Notes under the pieces: generated by a model
The model's database searches: none
The model's input: only the letters and a program-made list of their open reading frames with translations
Told to the model about the DNA's origin: nothing
In this document: positions 1 through 8,178 of the stretch, in pieces
How the letters are laid out: every line of letters begins with the position of its first letter
Position numbering within the stretch: the stretch's first letter is position 1
Translations under genes and position numbers: made by a program
NCBI GenBank assembly: GCA_031363055.1
Contig: JANLTP010000204.1
Span: forward strand, 1-23,547
Length of the DNA: 23,547 nucleotides
Direction of reading: 5' to 3'
From: JANLTP01 sp031363055
GTDB taxonomy: Bacteria > Pseudomonadota > Gammaproteobacteria > Burkholderiales > Burkholderiaceae_E

Positions 1-294
1 CCGCAACACATCTTGCCTTGATGCGTTCGGTCGTTGTTGTAGTCGGCGATCCAATCGTCCAGATCTTTCTGCAACTCTTCGATCGATCGGTAGATCTCCT
101 TGCGAAACGCGATCTGATAGAACTCTCGCAGAATCGTTTTGTGGAAGCGTTCGCAGATGCCGTTGGTTTTCGGGTGATTGGCCTTGGTCTTCGTGTGCTC
201 GATGTCGTTGATCGCCAAGTAAAGCTGCTAGTCGTGTGATTCCACTCTGCCGCGGTACTCGGTACCTCAATCGGGCAAGATTCGAAGCATACCG
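1..294 (-). pseudogene. IS481-family transposase, C-terminal remnant
   Basis: Read leftwards, this stretch encodes the end of a DDE transposase of the IS481 family. Recognisable segments are LAINDIEHTKTKA, then GICERFHKTILREFYQ, then DWIADYNNDRTHQGKMCCG at the window edge. The Glu in CERFHKT is probably the last catalytic residue. Upstream the frame reads RILPD-stop-GTEYRGRVESHD-stop-QLYLA. The family normally has RILTDRGTEYCG and HDYQLYLA there, so two sense codons (Arg and Tyr) have become TGA and TAG. Similarity fades beyond about position 294, so roughly the last third of a ~340-residue protein remains, and its extreme C-terminus lies outside the window. It is not expected to be active. 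The family call is from remembered motifs. Confidence 0.85.
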
Positions 295-655
295 GAAATA
301 CCCCCGATATACCGGGCGATTCAAAATGGAGGAAGCCTATGACAACTTTGCAAACTCATCAGGATGAAGTACGCGAATTCCCAACTCACGCTTCCTTTAG
401 TAGGCGTTAACTCAGTAGGTGACATTTTCCTTTTCCAATCGATGCCGCTATCGGCAGAAATCTACGATTGTGATGTCCGCGTCAAATCTTTCGGCAGACC
501 TTTTTTCAAGGTTTATCCTAACATTGGTTAACAGTGGTTCCCGTGCGAAGCACCGTTGCCATTGACTGCATGTGGAATAGTTTTGACAGCGCTCTTGAAT
601 TGAATTTATTCGTACGATTGGGCTGCACCAAAAATGTGTAGAAAGACCTGAATAA
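295..655. other. Intergenic region between IS remnant and glycosyltransferase
   Basis: About 360 bp without a substantial gene. It contains the unassignable edge of the IS remnant, a 23-codon ORF with a strong Shine-Dalgarno (listed separately) and AT-richer sequence ahead of the glycosyltransferase. A perfect TTGACA lies at 583-588 with TTATTC 17 bp downstream. The -10 match is poor, so a promoter here is only a possibility. I see no polysaccharide-cluster ops/JUMPStart-like element. Confidence 0.5.
339..410 (+). CDS. Possible small ORF (23 aa) or truncated gene start
   Basis: An ATG at 339 is preceded by GGAGG at 328-332 with a 6-nt spacer, one of the clearest Shine-Dalgarno arrangements in the window. 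The ORF reads MTTLQTHQDEVREFPTHASF and then SRR before TAA at 408-410. The peptide is hydrophilic, has no signal or membrane segment, and matches no family I recognise. It lies directly beside the breakpoint of the IS remnant. It may therefore be the surviving 5' end of a gene cut by rearrangement rather than a genuine small protein. An opposing 34-codon ORF overlaps it, so coding status is uncertain. Confidence 0.25.
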   Translation: MTTLQTHQDEVREFPTHASFSRR

Positions 656-1909
656 TTGAAGATTCTGCTGTACGCAATCAACTTCGCACCGGAATTGACC
701 GGTGTCGGGAAGTACATGGGCGACATGGCGGAACGTTTGGCCGCGTCGGGTCATGAAGTTCGGGTCGTGACCGCGCCACCCTACTACCCTGATTGGCGTG
801 TACGCGCCGGTTTCAGGGCCTTTTGGTATTCACGCGAAAAATGGCGCGGTGTCAGTGTCTGGCGAGCGCCGCTTTATGTACCGTCGAGGCCAACGGGTTT
901 GACCAGACTGGTTCACCTGGGCAGCTTCGCGATTACCAGCTTGCCCTTGCTGCTTCGGCAGGCGTTCTGGCAACCAGACGTGGTATTCGTCGTCGAACCG
1001 CCGTTGTTTTGTTCCCCGGCTGCCCTGGTCTTGGCCAAGCTGGTCGGTGCTCGCTCGTGGCTGCATGTTCAGGACTTTGAGGTCGATGCCTGCTTTGAGC
1101 TGAACGTGCTCAGGGGCGATCGCTTGAAAAAGATTGTCCTCGGATTCGAGAGTTGGCTGCTGAGCAAATTCGATCGAGTTTCCTCGATCTCGACCGCGAT
1201 GGTGCGGCTTGCTCGCAGCAAGGTTGCGGGCCTGACCGAGGTATCGCCGTTGCCTAACTGGGTCGATCTGGCCAAAATCCAACCGTTGAATCGGCCAAGT
1301 TGTTTCCGCGAAGAACTCGGTATTTCGGAGGATCAAATTGTTGCACTGTATTCGGGCAATATGGGCATCAAGCACGGTCTCGACACGCTGGCGGATGCGA
1401 TTGTGCTGTTGCACGAACATCCGAATCTGACCTTTGTCCTGAGCGGAACCGGCGTTGCGCGCGAAAAACTGATGTTGCGCTGCCAAGGATTTGCGAACGT
1501 TCGCTTCATCGATCTGCAGCCGGAAGAAAAACTGGGCGAGTTACTCGGCTTGGCGGATATCCACCTGTTGCCGCAAATGGCCGGCGCTGCGGACTTCATG
1601 TTACCCTCGAAGCTGACCGGCATGCTGGCGAGTGGTCGTCCGGTGGTGACCACCGCCTTACTGACCACTGACCTAGGCCGTCTCGTCCAAGGCTTGGGCG
1701 TCGTTGTCGAACCCGAAAATCCGAAAGCGCTTTCGGTAGCGATTCTCGAGCTTGCGGCCGATGCCGATCGTCGCAAGCGCTTGGGAAGTGCAGCACGCGC
1801 CTTCGCCGAGGCCAATCTCGGGCATGAAACCGTGCTTTGCGCGTTCGAGCGCGATTTATCGGCGCTGGTCCAGCCACGTGAACGCAGCAATAGTACGGCA
1901 AGCCCGTAA
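656..1909 (+). CDS. WcaI/WbuB-like glycosyltransferase (GT4, GT-B fold)
   Basis: 417-residue glycosyltransferase, close to the usual ~400 of the WcaI/WbuB group, expected to move a sugar from a nucleotide donor to the lipid-linked repeat unit at the cytoplasmic face. The N-terminal GT-B half opens with KILLYAINFAPELTGVGKY and continues with APPYYPDW (40-47) and HVQDFEVDA (137-145). The C-terminal half has LYSGNMGIKHGLDTL (231-245), FVLSGTG (260-266) and LPSKLTGMLASGRPVV (316-331), the motif that in this group replaces the classical E-x7-E. The start is TTG at 656. A TAA lies immediately upstream in frame, and the next ATG (716) would remove the conserved Rossmann start. It is the first gene of a two-gene plus-strand block. 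Donor and acceptor cannot be read from sequence. Confidence 0.9.
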   Translation: MKILLYAINFAPELTGVGKYMGDMAERLAASGHEVRVVTAPPYYPDWRVRAGFRAFWYSREKWRGVSVWRAPLYVPSRPTGLTRLVHLGSFAITSLPLLLRQAFWQPDVVFVVEPPLFCSPAALVLAKLVGARSWLHVQDFEVDACFELNVLRGDRLKKIVLGFESWLLSKFDRVSSISTAMVRLARSKVAGLTEVSPLPNWVDLAKIQPLNRPSCFREELGISEDQIVALYSGNMGIKHGLDTLADAIVLLHEHPNLTFVLSGTGVAREKLMLRCQGFANVRFIDLQPEEKLGELLGLADIHLLPQMAGAADFMLPSKLTGMLASGRPVVTTALLTTDLGRLVQGLGVVVEPENPKALSVAILELAADADRRKRLGSAARAFAEANLGHETVLCAFERDLSALVQPRERSNSTASP

Positions 1910-1945
1910 CACATCGACGCCCGTTCGTGTAGTGTGTGGGTGGTG

Positions 1946-2884
1946 ATGCAGCGAATTGTTCACCGCCTGCTTGATGTGATTTATCCCGGTCTCTGGGAGA
2001 TCCGGATACACCTGCATGTACCGCTGGAGCGCCTGCCTTCACTGGTCAATGAATCGCCGGTATTGGCGTTGCGTGGCGAATCTGGAACCTATCTGGCTGA
2101 TCCTATGGTCTTTCAATTTGAAGGCCGACAGGCGTTGTTCTATGAGAAATTCCTTGCTCGCTCTGGCAAGGGTGTTTTGCTTGCTCAGGAACTCAGCTCA
2201 ACATTTGATCCGCTTGGCCCACCTCGTTTGGTGCTTTCCGAGCCCTGGCATCTGTCGTTTCCGTTTGTCTTCAAACTCAACGGCGTTCAATATCTGATTC
2301 CGGAAAGTTACCAGCGCCGAGCAGTCCTGGCCTATCCTTGCCTTGAGTTTCCGTTTCGGTGGGGCGAGCCGCTGGAAGTGATGGCCGACTGCGATCTCGT
2401 TGATTCAACCTTTTACGAGCAGGACGACGGGGTGTTTATGTTGACTTCGCCGCGTGGCGGAGGTGGTGCCGATGATCGCGGTGCAATAGTCGTCTTCCAC
2501 ACCCATACCGCGCTATTCCCTCAAGGACCCTGGCAGCCGGTCGCGGTGGTAGGGTCGGTGCTGGGTAGAAATGCGGGGCCATTGTTCTGGCGGGACGGTC
2601 GGCTTTTTCGACCCACGCAAAACTCGCAAGACTCCTACGGGCGCGCTGTCGTAGTTGCCGAGGTTGTGCGTCTGGAAACGTCGGGTTACCGTGAAATCGC
2701 GCGATTTGAATTGACGCCGGACGACGCCGACGCCAGCCACTTGCACACCTTGCACGTGACCGATGACTGTACTGCCATCGATATCCGACAGCGCGGCTTG
2801 ACGCGAGCGATCGGTTGGAATTGGATTCGAATTTTGACGCTACTCAGCCGCCTGCGCCGGTCACTGGAACCATCGCAGTTCTAG
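1946..2884 (+). CDS. GINT1_N-like five-bladed beta-propeller protein of polysaccharide locus
   Basis: 312-residue protein without signal peptide or membrane segments. It has repeated propeller-blade motifs: ADPMVFQFEGRQALFYE, SFPFVFKLNGVQYLIPES, DSTFYEQDDGVFMLTS and RNAGPLFWRDGRLFRPTQN. This pattern resembles the GH32/43/68-like five-bladed fold. In particular it resembles the domain named after the N-terminus of plant glucosamine inositolphosphorylceramide transferase 1, which also occurs in bacterial glycan clusters, sometimes next to formyl- or glycosyltransferases. Its function in bacteria is unknown to me, and sugar binding or modification is inference. I preferred ATG 1946 to an in-frame GTG at 1934, which has no visible ribosome site; GGGTGG lies just before the ATG. 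The gene begins 36 bp after the WcaI-like gene. Its 3' end overlaps the convergent flippase gene by 24 bp. Confidence 0.75.
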   Translation: MQRIVHRLLDVIYPGLWEIRIHLHVPLERLPSLVNESPVLALRGESGTYLADPMVFQFEGRQALFYEKFLARSGKGVLLAQELSSTFDPLGPPRLVLSEPWHLSFPFVFKLNGVQYLIPESYQRRAVLAYPCLEFPFRWGEPLEVMADCDLVDSTFYEQDDGVFMLTSPRGGGGADDRGAIVVFHTHTALFPQGPWQPVAVVGSVLGRNAGPLFWRDGRLFRPTQNSQDSYGRAVVVAEVVRLETSGYREIARFELTPDDADASHLHTLHVTDDCTAIDIRQRGLTRAIGWNWIRILTLLSRLRRSLEPSQF

Positions 2885-4321
2885 CAGTTGCCGGGCGGTT
2901 CGCCAAATTGGTTCTCGCATCAGCAACCCGAGTATCACCAGCACGACGATAGCCTCGGCGAGCCAGTAAATCGTCCGATTGACTGAAGCCCATTCGAGCA
3001 GGCTTGCGGGTACGATCAACACCAGAAGAGCGGTTGAAATCCGGCTTGCCATTGGCCTTGCCAGTCCACCCAGCGTTACGCGATGCTCCATTGTCTGCCG
3101 GGCGTACTGTCGCTCAATCAAGGGGACTGCACAGGTCATGCCGATCAGCAAACCGAGGAACGCGCCGGTCAGACCGATCAGATAGATCAATCCGGCCGCC
3201 GAGGTAATTGTCACCAACACCGTAGTCAATTGCACCAGCAGAATGCCACGATAATTGCCGAAATTGATCAAGCTCACGAACATCGGGCCAGCGATCAGCA
3301 TGAGCCAGTTGACCAACGCGCAGATCACAAATCCGGTGCGCAGGATGGATTCATCAAGCTTCAGCGTCAGTGCGATCGGCGGCAGTGCCAGAGCGGAGAT
3401 CAACGCCGAGGCCAGCAGGGCCGATACCCATGACAGATCGGCCACTGTGCGAAGCGCGTTCTGGCGCTCCTGGCTCGCACCCGGTGGCAACTGCTGAAAC
3501 AAGCGGGTATAGGCAGAAAAGATCGCCTGAATTCCGGTCGCGATTTTGTTGGCCAGGTCGAAAGTCGCGATCGCAGCGGGGCCGGTAATGCCGGCAAGCA
3601 GTAGTTTGATGACCGGCTCGCTGGCATAGTTGACCGCTGCGGCGGCTTGCAGATTAAATCCTGCCCGAAGCATTTCGTTGAATCGGCTCGAAGCAAACCA
3701 GCGACCCGGCCCGCGTAAATGCACGCCGCATGACCCGAGCGCGCAAAGCGATTCAACTAAGGCCGCTACACTGACCAGCAGCATGAACAGTTTCAGCGAA
3801 ATTACTCCGCCTGCAATCGCGTAACTCGCCAGCATCAGAAACGTGATTGCCTGGGCGGTCAGCGCCAGAACCGAGGCGATCCTGACCCGACCAGCCCCTT
3901 CGACAATACTCAGCGCACATTGAGTGATCAGTTGGCTGACGACGATCAGCGTGATTGCAATGGTTATGGCTGAACTGTCGTCGCCCGCTCGCCCGGCAAA
4001 ATAAGCGATCAGGCCGGCTGAGATCAGTAGAGTGATGCCAGGCAGTGCGAGCAGCAACGCGGTTCTCGAAATTTCGGCACGCTCTTGCAGGCGGTCCGTT
4101 CGAATCCCGGCGCTCGCTTGTGCACTGACCAGCTTGCTGATCACGACAGGAAACATTGAGCTATAGGCGGACATCAAGGCGATGCCCACTGCCAGCCCCA
4201 CCGAATAGCGGCCATACGCGGCGGGCCCAAGTAAATACACCGAAAGAAAAGTGACCGATAGTCCAAGGACGCTGCGTGCTCCTGCGATTATTGTCAGCGC
4301 CGGAGCCTTGCGCAGGTTCAC
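2861..4321 (-). CDS. Wzx-like polysaccharide flippase (MATE/MOP superfamily)
   Basis: 486-residue polytopic inner-membrane protein with about 12-14 hydrophobic segments and short charged loops. The length and start fit a Wzx-type lipid-linked oligosaccharide translocase. The N-terminal KAPALTIIAGARSVLGLSVT followed by YLLGPAAYGRYSVG is typical of polysaccharide biosynthesis proteins of this superfamily. It is expected to flip undecaprenyl-diphosphate-linked repeat units to the periplasm. The open frame extends upstream to 4630, but that part is out-of-frame sequence of the polymerase gene. I chose GTG at 4321, which overlaps the polymerase stop as GTGA and restores a membrane-protein N-terminus. 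It is the last gene of a four-gene minus-strand operon. The 3' end runs 24 bp into the convergent propeller gene. Confidence 0.85.
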   Translation of the reverse strand: MNLRKAPALTIIAGARSVLGLSVTFLSVYLLGPAAYGRYSVGLAVGIALMSAYSSMFPVVISKLVSAQASAGIRTDRLQERAEISRTALLLALPGITLLISAGLIAYFAGRAGDDSSAITIAITLIVVSQLITQCALSIVEGAGRVRIASVLALTAQAITFLMLASYAIAGGVISLKLFMLLVSVAALVESLCALGSCGVHLRGPGRWFASSRFNEMLRAGFNLQAAAAVNYASEPVIKLLLAGITGPAAIATFDLANKIATGIQAIFSAYTRLFQQLPPGASQERQNALRTVADLSWVSALLASALISALALPPIALTLKLDESILRTGFVICALVNWLMLIAGPMFVSLINFGNYRGILLVQLTTVLVTITSAAGLIYLIGLTGAFLGLLIGMTCAVPLIERQYARQTMEHRVTLGGLARPMASRISTALLVLIVPASLLEWASVNRTIYWLAEAIVVLVILGLLMREPIWRTARQLLELRWFQ

Positions 4322-5673
4322 GGCGGCAGCGTGTCGAATGCTTGCTTGAAATGCGAGCGCGACGCAATCAGAAAGAAGCCAAAATAGGCGGCGCCGGCGC
4401 GCTCCATCATCGGGTTGCTCGAGAACGTCAGGCTGAAGGTCGCAATTACCACCGCGAAATAGATCGTGGCGATCGCAGAATGCCACAGGAATGCGGGTGA
4501 GGGCTGGGCCCGCTTGAGAAGCGGGCGCAAGGTGAACAGCCGCCAGAAGCCGTCGATCAGCGCGTGAATCATGATCGCCGGCATGATCCAGCCGGTCAAT
4601 AGCCCACCCGAGTACAGGCTGTAGACCCAATAAGAGTGGCCTGCATAGGCGACCCCGTTCAAATAGTCGCTGGCCTTTAGAAAGTCCTTTGAAATTGAGA
4701 GCGTTGCTTCATCGAGCAGGAACGTGCTGCCCATGCCCAGGCCGAACAGCGTCGAATTGATTGAGCCGAACAAGGCGCTCATCTGGCCGCGCCACTCGGC
4801 TGTGCGAGCAACCATGGTGATGACTTCGCCAGCCTTGGTGGTCTCGTAAAACAATCGCGCAATCCAGCGATCGAACAACTCGGGCAAATAGAAGAAGGTC
4901 AGGATCACACCGAACAGCAGAATCGCGGAGGCGATCAAAATGGCCTTGAGATTTCGACCGCTGGTCCATCGAGCTGACGAAACCCAGATCAGATAAGTAA
5001 AGACCGCGAGGATCATCATCAGGTAGGCGCGGGTTACGGTGACCGCAATGACGGCAATGGTGCCAATAATCAAGAGCTGGGCGAGGCGCTTTTGCGGTAG
5101 GCCGAACGCTTGCGCCATTAACGCCAGCGCAAAGATATGCGGACCGGCTGAGGCCAGAACCTGAATTCGATCGTCCTTGAAGGTGTAATCGACCAGGGCG
5201 CTCTGTACAAAAAATGTCCACGCGCCAGCGACGAATCCGGATGCGATGATTACCGTCAACATTCGATGCTCGACGGCTGAATTCTGTCGCGTCACCACTT
5301 CCGCGAGTAAGGCACCGACCAGAAAAAGCGGGTACGGCGCAAATACACTTAGAAACGGAGTGGTGGCTGTCTCGCGCAAAGGCCAGGCAGCGATCGATAC
5401 GATTATGAGCACAGCGACCAGGTAAATTTGCGGTGACAGTCCGCTCAGACCTGCCGGGCGATTAAACAGGTATCGGGCGCCGAACAGTCCGCTGGCGAGG
5501 GCGACAAAGTAGATGATCTGTTGCTCTATCGAGCCGCCGCCGTCAATTGTTCGGAAATCGAAGGCAAGTACGAAGAAAAAAAGACACACCGGTAGCCAGT
5601 CGGCGAGACGCAAGGCCGACGAGGTCTGAGATCTATGACCCAGCTCGCGATGCTGCAAAGTTCCAGGGTTCAT
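4318..5673 (-). CDS. Wzy/WaaL-like O-antigen polymerase or ligase membrane protein
   Basis: 451-residue integral membrane protein with about 11-12 predicted membrane segments and one large periplasmic-type loop near 265-345. Motifs typical of the O-antigen ligase/polymerase superfamily are present: VTRAY (213-217), TAEWRGQMSALF with STLFGLGMGS (291-316) and AGHSYWVYSLYSGG (344-357), the last corresponding to the usual H-x-x-[YW]-x-x-L-x-x-x-G element. It probably polymerises repeat units in the periplasm. Polymerases and ligases cannot be separated by sequence alone. The ATG at 5673 overlaps the stop of the upstream GT as ATGA, and its own stop overlaps the flippase start as GTGA. Being next to the flippase gene favours the Wzy role. 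Confidence 0.85.
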   Translation of the reverse strand: MNPGTLQHRELGHRSQTSSALRLADWLPVCLFFFVLAFDFRTIDGGGSIEQQIIYFVALASGLFGARYLFNRPAGLSGLSPQIYLVAVLIIVSIAAWPLRETATTPFLSVFAPYPLFLVGALLAEVVTRQNSAVEHRMLTVIIASGFVAGAWTFFVQSALVDYTFKDDRIQVLASAGPHIFALALMAQAFGLPQKRLAQLLIIGTIAVIAVTVTRAYLMMILAVFTYLIWVSSARWTSGRNLKAILIASAILLFGVILTFFYLPELFDRWIARLFYETTKAGEVITMVARTAEWRGQMSALFGSINSTLFGLGMGSTFLLDEATLSISKDFLKASDYLNGVAYAGHSYWVYSLYSGGLLTGWIMPAIMIHALIDGFWRLFTLRPLLKRAQPSPAFLWHSAIATIYFAVVIATFSLTFSSNPMMERAGAAYFGFFLIASRSHFKQAFDTLPP

Positions 5674-6881
5674 GCGGGCCGTCCTGATAATTCAATCAAC
5701 AGCGAGGCAATCTGCGCAACATAGGCCGTTCGATTGTTCGGTTTATATTCGGGTCGAGGCTCGAGTGGGCGGGACATACCATCATGTTCGCCGCGCCGCG
5801 CCAGCAAAGTGGTGTGGAGCTCCTTCATGGCCTCTGCCACGACCGCCGGCGATGCATCATCGGGGATCGTTTGCGATAACGGATACTGAGCCGCCAGATG
5901 TGCGATGACACCGGTGGATTGCGCCAGCAGTCCGCGGCCCGACGCAATCGCATCGAGTGCGACGCCACTGCTGAACGGATGGTCCCGGTAGGCGACCCAC
6001 ACGACGTCGGCGTTCGACAGAGCGTCACGGTAACGCTCGGTATCGACAAATTCTGTTTGTATGGTCACAGCACCACTGCTGGCGAGGGCGCTCAGTGCGG
6101 CATGACCGGCCAGGTTGAGTTCCTCGGGAAAGAATCGTCCAACCAGCGCGACTTCAACCCTGAGTCCGAGATTCAATCCACAAAATAATGCCCCTTGCAA
6201 GGCCACCGAAAGATTCTTCCGTGCGTCTAGATGGCCGAGGAGTACGCAACGCAGTCTTGACGAGGTAACCGTCAGCGCCGGCAGACCAAAACAGTCGGTG
6301 AAGTCTTCAAGCAGTCGTACTTTTGACGATTGATCGTAAGCGCGAACCTGCAGGTACTGATACAGGCAAGGGTCGTTGCTGGCCCAGAGGTTGACGGCCG
6401 AAAGCGGACTGCTCGAATGCCGGAACGCGCGGCGCCATTGACGGCGCTTGAACCACAGCCGCACATCTTGAGGTGTATCGTGTTGTCCCAGATCGGCGCG
6501 CATGGTCAACGCGATGATGCGTTCAACTTGCGGTGGGGGTCGCAACAGACTCATGCCGCTGGCAAGCGATTCAAAATAGGGAATGATAAGGTCTGAACGT
6601 CCGCTGGCGGCGCAGTAGCGTCTGACCGCGATCCAATGCAGAAATTGTTTCAGGTAGGGCGGAAGCTGCCGCTTGCCGATTCGAATCGAGCCTGCGCTCC
6701 GATAGCCCGTCACTTCGACACCGGACTGGACCAAGTGCATGGCAGCAGTTGCGCGCACTGCCTCGGGAACCAGAACCGTAACCCGGGCGTAAACCTGGCG
6801 AGCTGCCTCGACGAAGCACTGCGCATAGATCAACTGATGCCCTTGAGTTGAGTCGAGATGAACAATCGCCACTTTGCTCAT
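5670..6881 (-). CDS. Glycosyltransferase, GT-B fold (GT1/GT4-like)
   Basis: 403-residue soluble protein. The N-terminus MSKVAIVHLDSTQGHQLIYA is a Rossmann-like strand with a glycine-containing turn. The C-terminal half has CVLLGHLDARKNLSVAL (212-228), VEVALVGRFFPEE (242-254) and SSGVALDAIASGRGLLA (304-320), which sits where GT4 enzymes carry the donor-binding E-x7-E. The first Glu is absent here and the match to any one family is loose. The open frame reaches 7025. I chose ATG 6881 because it overlaps the upstream GT stop as ATGA and gives a proper beta-strand start, while the upstream extension is Pro/Ala-rich shadow sequence. It is the second gene of the minus operon. Sugar specificity is unknown. 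Confidence 0.75.
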   Translation of the reverse strand: MSKVAIVHLDSTQGHQLIYAQCFVEAARQVYARVTVLVPEAVRATAAMHLVQSGVEVTGYRSAGSIRIGKRQLPPYLKQFLHWIAVRRYCAASGRSDLIIPYFESLASGMSLLRPPPQVERIIALTMRADLGQHDTPQDVRLWFKRRQWRRAFRHSSSPLSAVNLWASNDPCLYQYLQVRAYDQSSKVRLLEDFTDCFGLPALTVTSSRLRCVLLGHLDARKNLSVALQGALFCGLNLGLRVEVALVGRFFPEELNLAGHAALSALASSGAVTIQTEFVDTERYRDALSNADVVWVAYRDHPFSSGVALDAIASGRGLLAQSTGVIAHLAAQYPLSQTIPDDASPAVVAEAMKELHTTLLARRGEHDGMSRPLEPRPEYKPNNRTAYVAQIASLLIELSGRPA

Positions 6882-8050
6882 TCGGGTGCCGACCCGCCCC
6901 GCGCTCGGGTCTGTTGGTATAGGGTGAGAATTTTCCGGGCAAGGGCTTGGGGCGAAAATCGCCGGGCAATTTCCATCGATCGCTGTGACATTTGCGTGCG
7001 TTGCCCCGACTGCTGATGCAGCCAATCGATCGCCTCGGAAATCTGCTCGACCGAATGGCCATCGAACAATCTGCCATTGACGTAGTCATCAACCAGACTG
7101 GAGCTGCAACCGCATTGCCGGGATACCAGCACTGGCAGGCCGGTGGCAAGCGCTTCGTTGACGACTAGCCCCCATTGTTCCGATTCGTGGCTCGCCAGGA
7201 TCAGGCCCTGTGCGAACGTATACCAGTGTACGATTCGATCAAAATCGAACTCAGCGCCGGCAAAGTGCACGTTTGATTCCAGCCCAAGGGACGAGGCCAA
7301 GGATTTGAGCGCAGCCGCCTCGGGACCATCGCCGACCAGAACCAGATCCCAGGCTGACTCCAAGTCACGCGCACCGGCGCGAAAATGTGCATACGCCTGC
7401 AATAACCGGGCGATGTTCTTTTTTGGAATCATCCGTGCGATACACAGCAAATACGGTCGCGCGTGTTTTGATGATGAACTCTGCTTGAGCTGCGCGACCT
7501 TGTTGGCAATCCGGTCGTTATCCACGCAGTCATAGCCGTCGCATTCGAATTGGTTCGGAATGCCCAGCTTCCTCAGATACTCGCCATTCCTGGGCCCAGC
7601 GTAAGCGAGGCCATCAAACCACCTTAGGTAGCGTGCCTTGGTCCACTCCTTGGCCCACTGACGACGGGAATCCGTGGCTTGGTTGTCCATCATCAGCACG
7701 ATCGGTATTCGTCGCAGCTTGGCGGCCATCACGGCACCCAAGGTTTCCGGACGTTCATAGCCAGCCGCGAGTATCAGATCAGGATTGATCGCGGTTAATG
7801 TTCGCCAGCTTGTCCACACCGCCTTCAGAAACCGGACCTCGGATATTGATCCCTTGGTCAGCACAATCTGCCCCGCAAGATGCTCCTTGAAAAATGGGTA
7901 TGTCGGATCATATTCGCAATGGCTGATCGGTATGACCTGACCACCGAAGGCTTCTTCAATGGCCTTGACTCGCGCGACATGATAGGGCCCATAGGTTGCC
8001 CAAAGGGTGGCGATAATCGGGACTTTGCGGTCGACTGGAGCGGTTAGCAA
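6878..8050 (-). CDS. GT4-family glycosyltransferase
   Basis: 390-residue GT-B glycosyltransferase, the first gene of the four-gene minus operon. Landmarks are ATLWATYGPYHVARVKAIEE near the N-terminus, LLCIARMIPKKNIARLLQAY (201-220) with the usual Arg/Lys of the donor site, LVLVGDGPEAAALK (236-249) and an exact E-x7-E, ESEQWGLVVNEALATGLPVL (E291, E299). A retaining mechanism using a nucleotide-sugar donor is expected for the family. The start is TTG at 8050 with a TGA directly upstream in frame. An ATG a few bases further upstream is in another frame. No strong Shine-Dalgarno is visible. The gene diverges from the next GT across 128 bp. Confidence 0.85.
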   Translation of the reverse strand: MLTAPVDRKVPIIATLWATYGPYHVARVKAIEEAFGGQVIPISHCEYDPTYPFFKEHLAGQIVLTKGSISEVRFLKAVWTSWRTLTAINPDLILAAGYERPETLGAVMAAKLRRIPIVLMMDNQATDSRRQWAKEWTKARYLRWFDGLAYAGPRNGEYLRKLGIPNQFECDGYDCVDNDRIANKVAQLKQSSSSKHARPYLLCIARMIPKKNIARLLQAYAHFRAGARDLESAWDLVLVGDGPEAAALKSLASSLGLESNVHFAGAEFDFDRIVHWYTFAQGLILASHESEQWGLVVNEALATGLPVLVSRQCGCSSSLVDDYVNGRLFDGHSVEQISEAIDWLHQQSGQRTQMSQRSMEIARRFSPQALARKILTLYQQTRARGGSAPE

Positions 8051-8134
8051 TCATGCACCAACGGTAAGATTCGTAGAATACGATATCTGCCTGCAACAGT
8101 GGAACCCATCATCTTCCGACACTTTGTCGAATAA

Positions 8135-8162
8135 TTGACAACACCACGAGGCCACGTATACG
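8135..8162 (+). promoter_or_regulatory. Candidate sigma70 promoter for the plus-strand GT/membrane/polymerase block
   Basis: TTGACA at 8135-8140 is a perfect -35 box, separated by 16 bp from TATACG at 8157-8162, which matches 4 of 6 bases of the -10 box. Transcription would begin near 8169, about 10 nt before the ATG at 8179. It lies in the divergent gap between two glycosyltransferase genes. Confidence 0.5.
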
Positions 8163-8178
8163 GCACAATCCGTTCACT

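Noticed and set aside
388..441. Minus-strand 34-codon ORF starting MSPTELTPTKG near 420
   Set aside because: It overlaps the plus-strand small ORF that has the better Shine-Dalgarno, has no recognisable features and is probably chance.
830..2042. Minus-strand open frames of 148-218 codons opposite the first glycosyltransferase
   Set aside because: Arg/Gln/Ser-rich translations with no motifs, fully opposite a convincing gene; typical shadows in GC-rich DNA.
4322..4630. N-terminal extension of the flippase open frame (589 codons in total)
   Set aside because: It lies entirely within the polymerase gene in another frame, has no membrane-protein character, and the GTGA overlap gives a better start.
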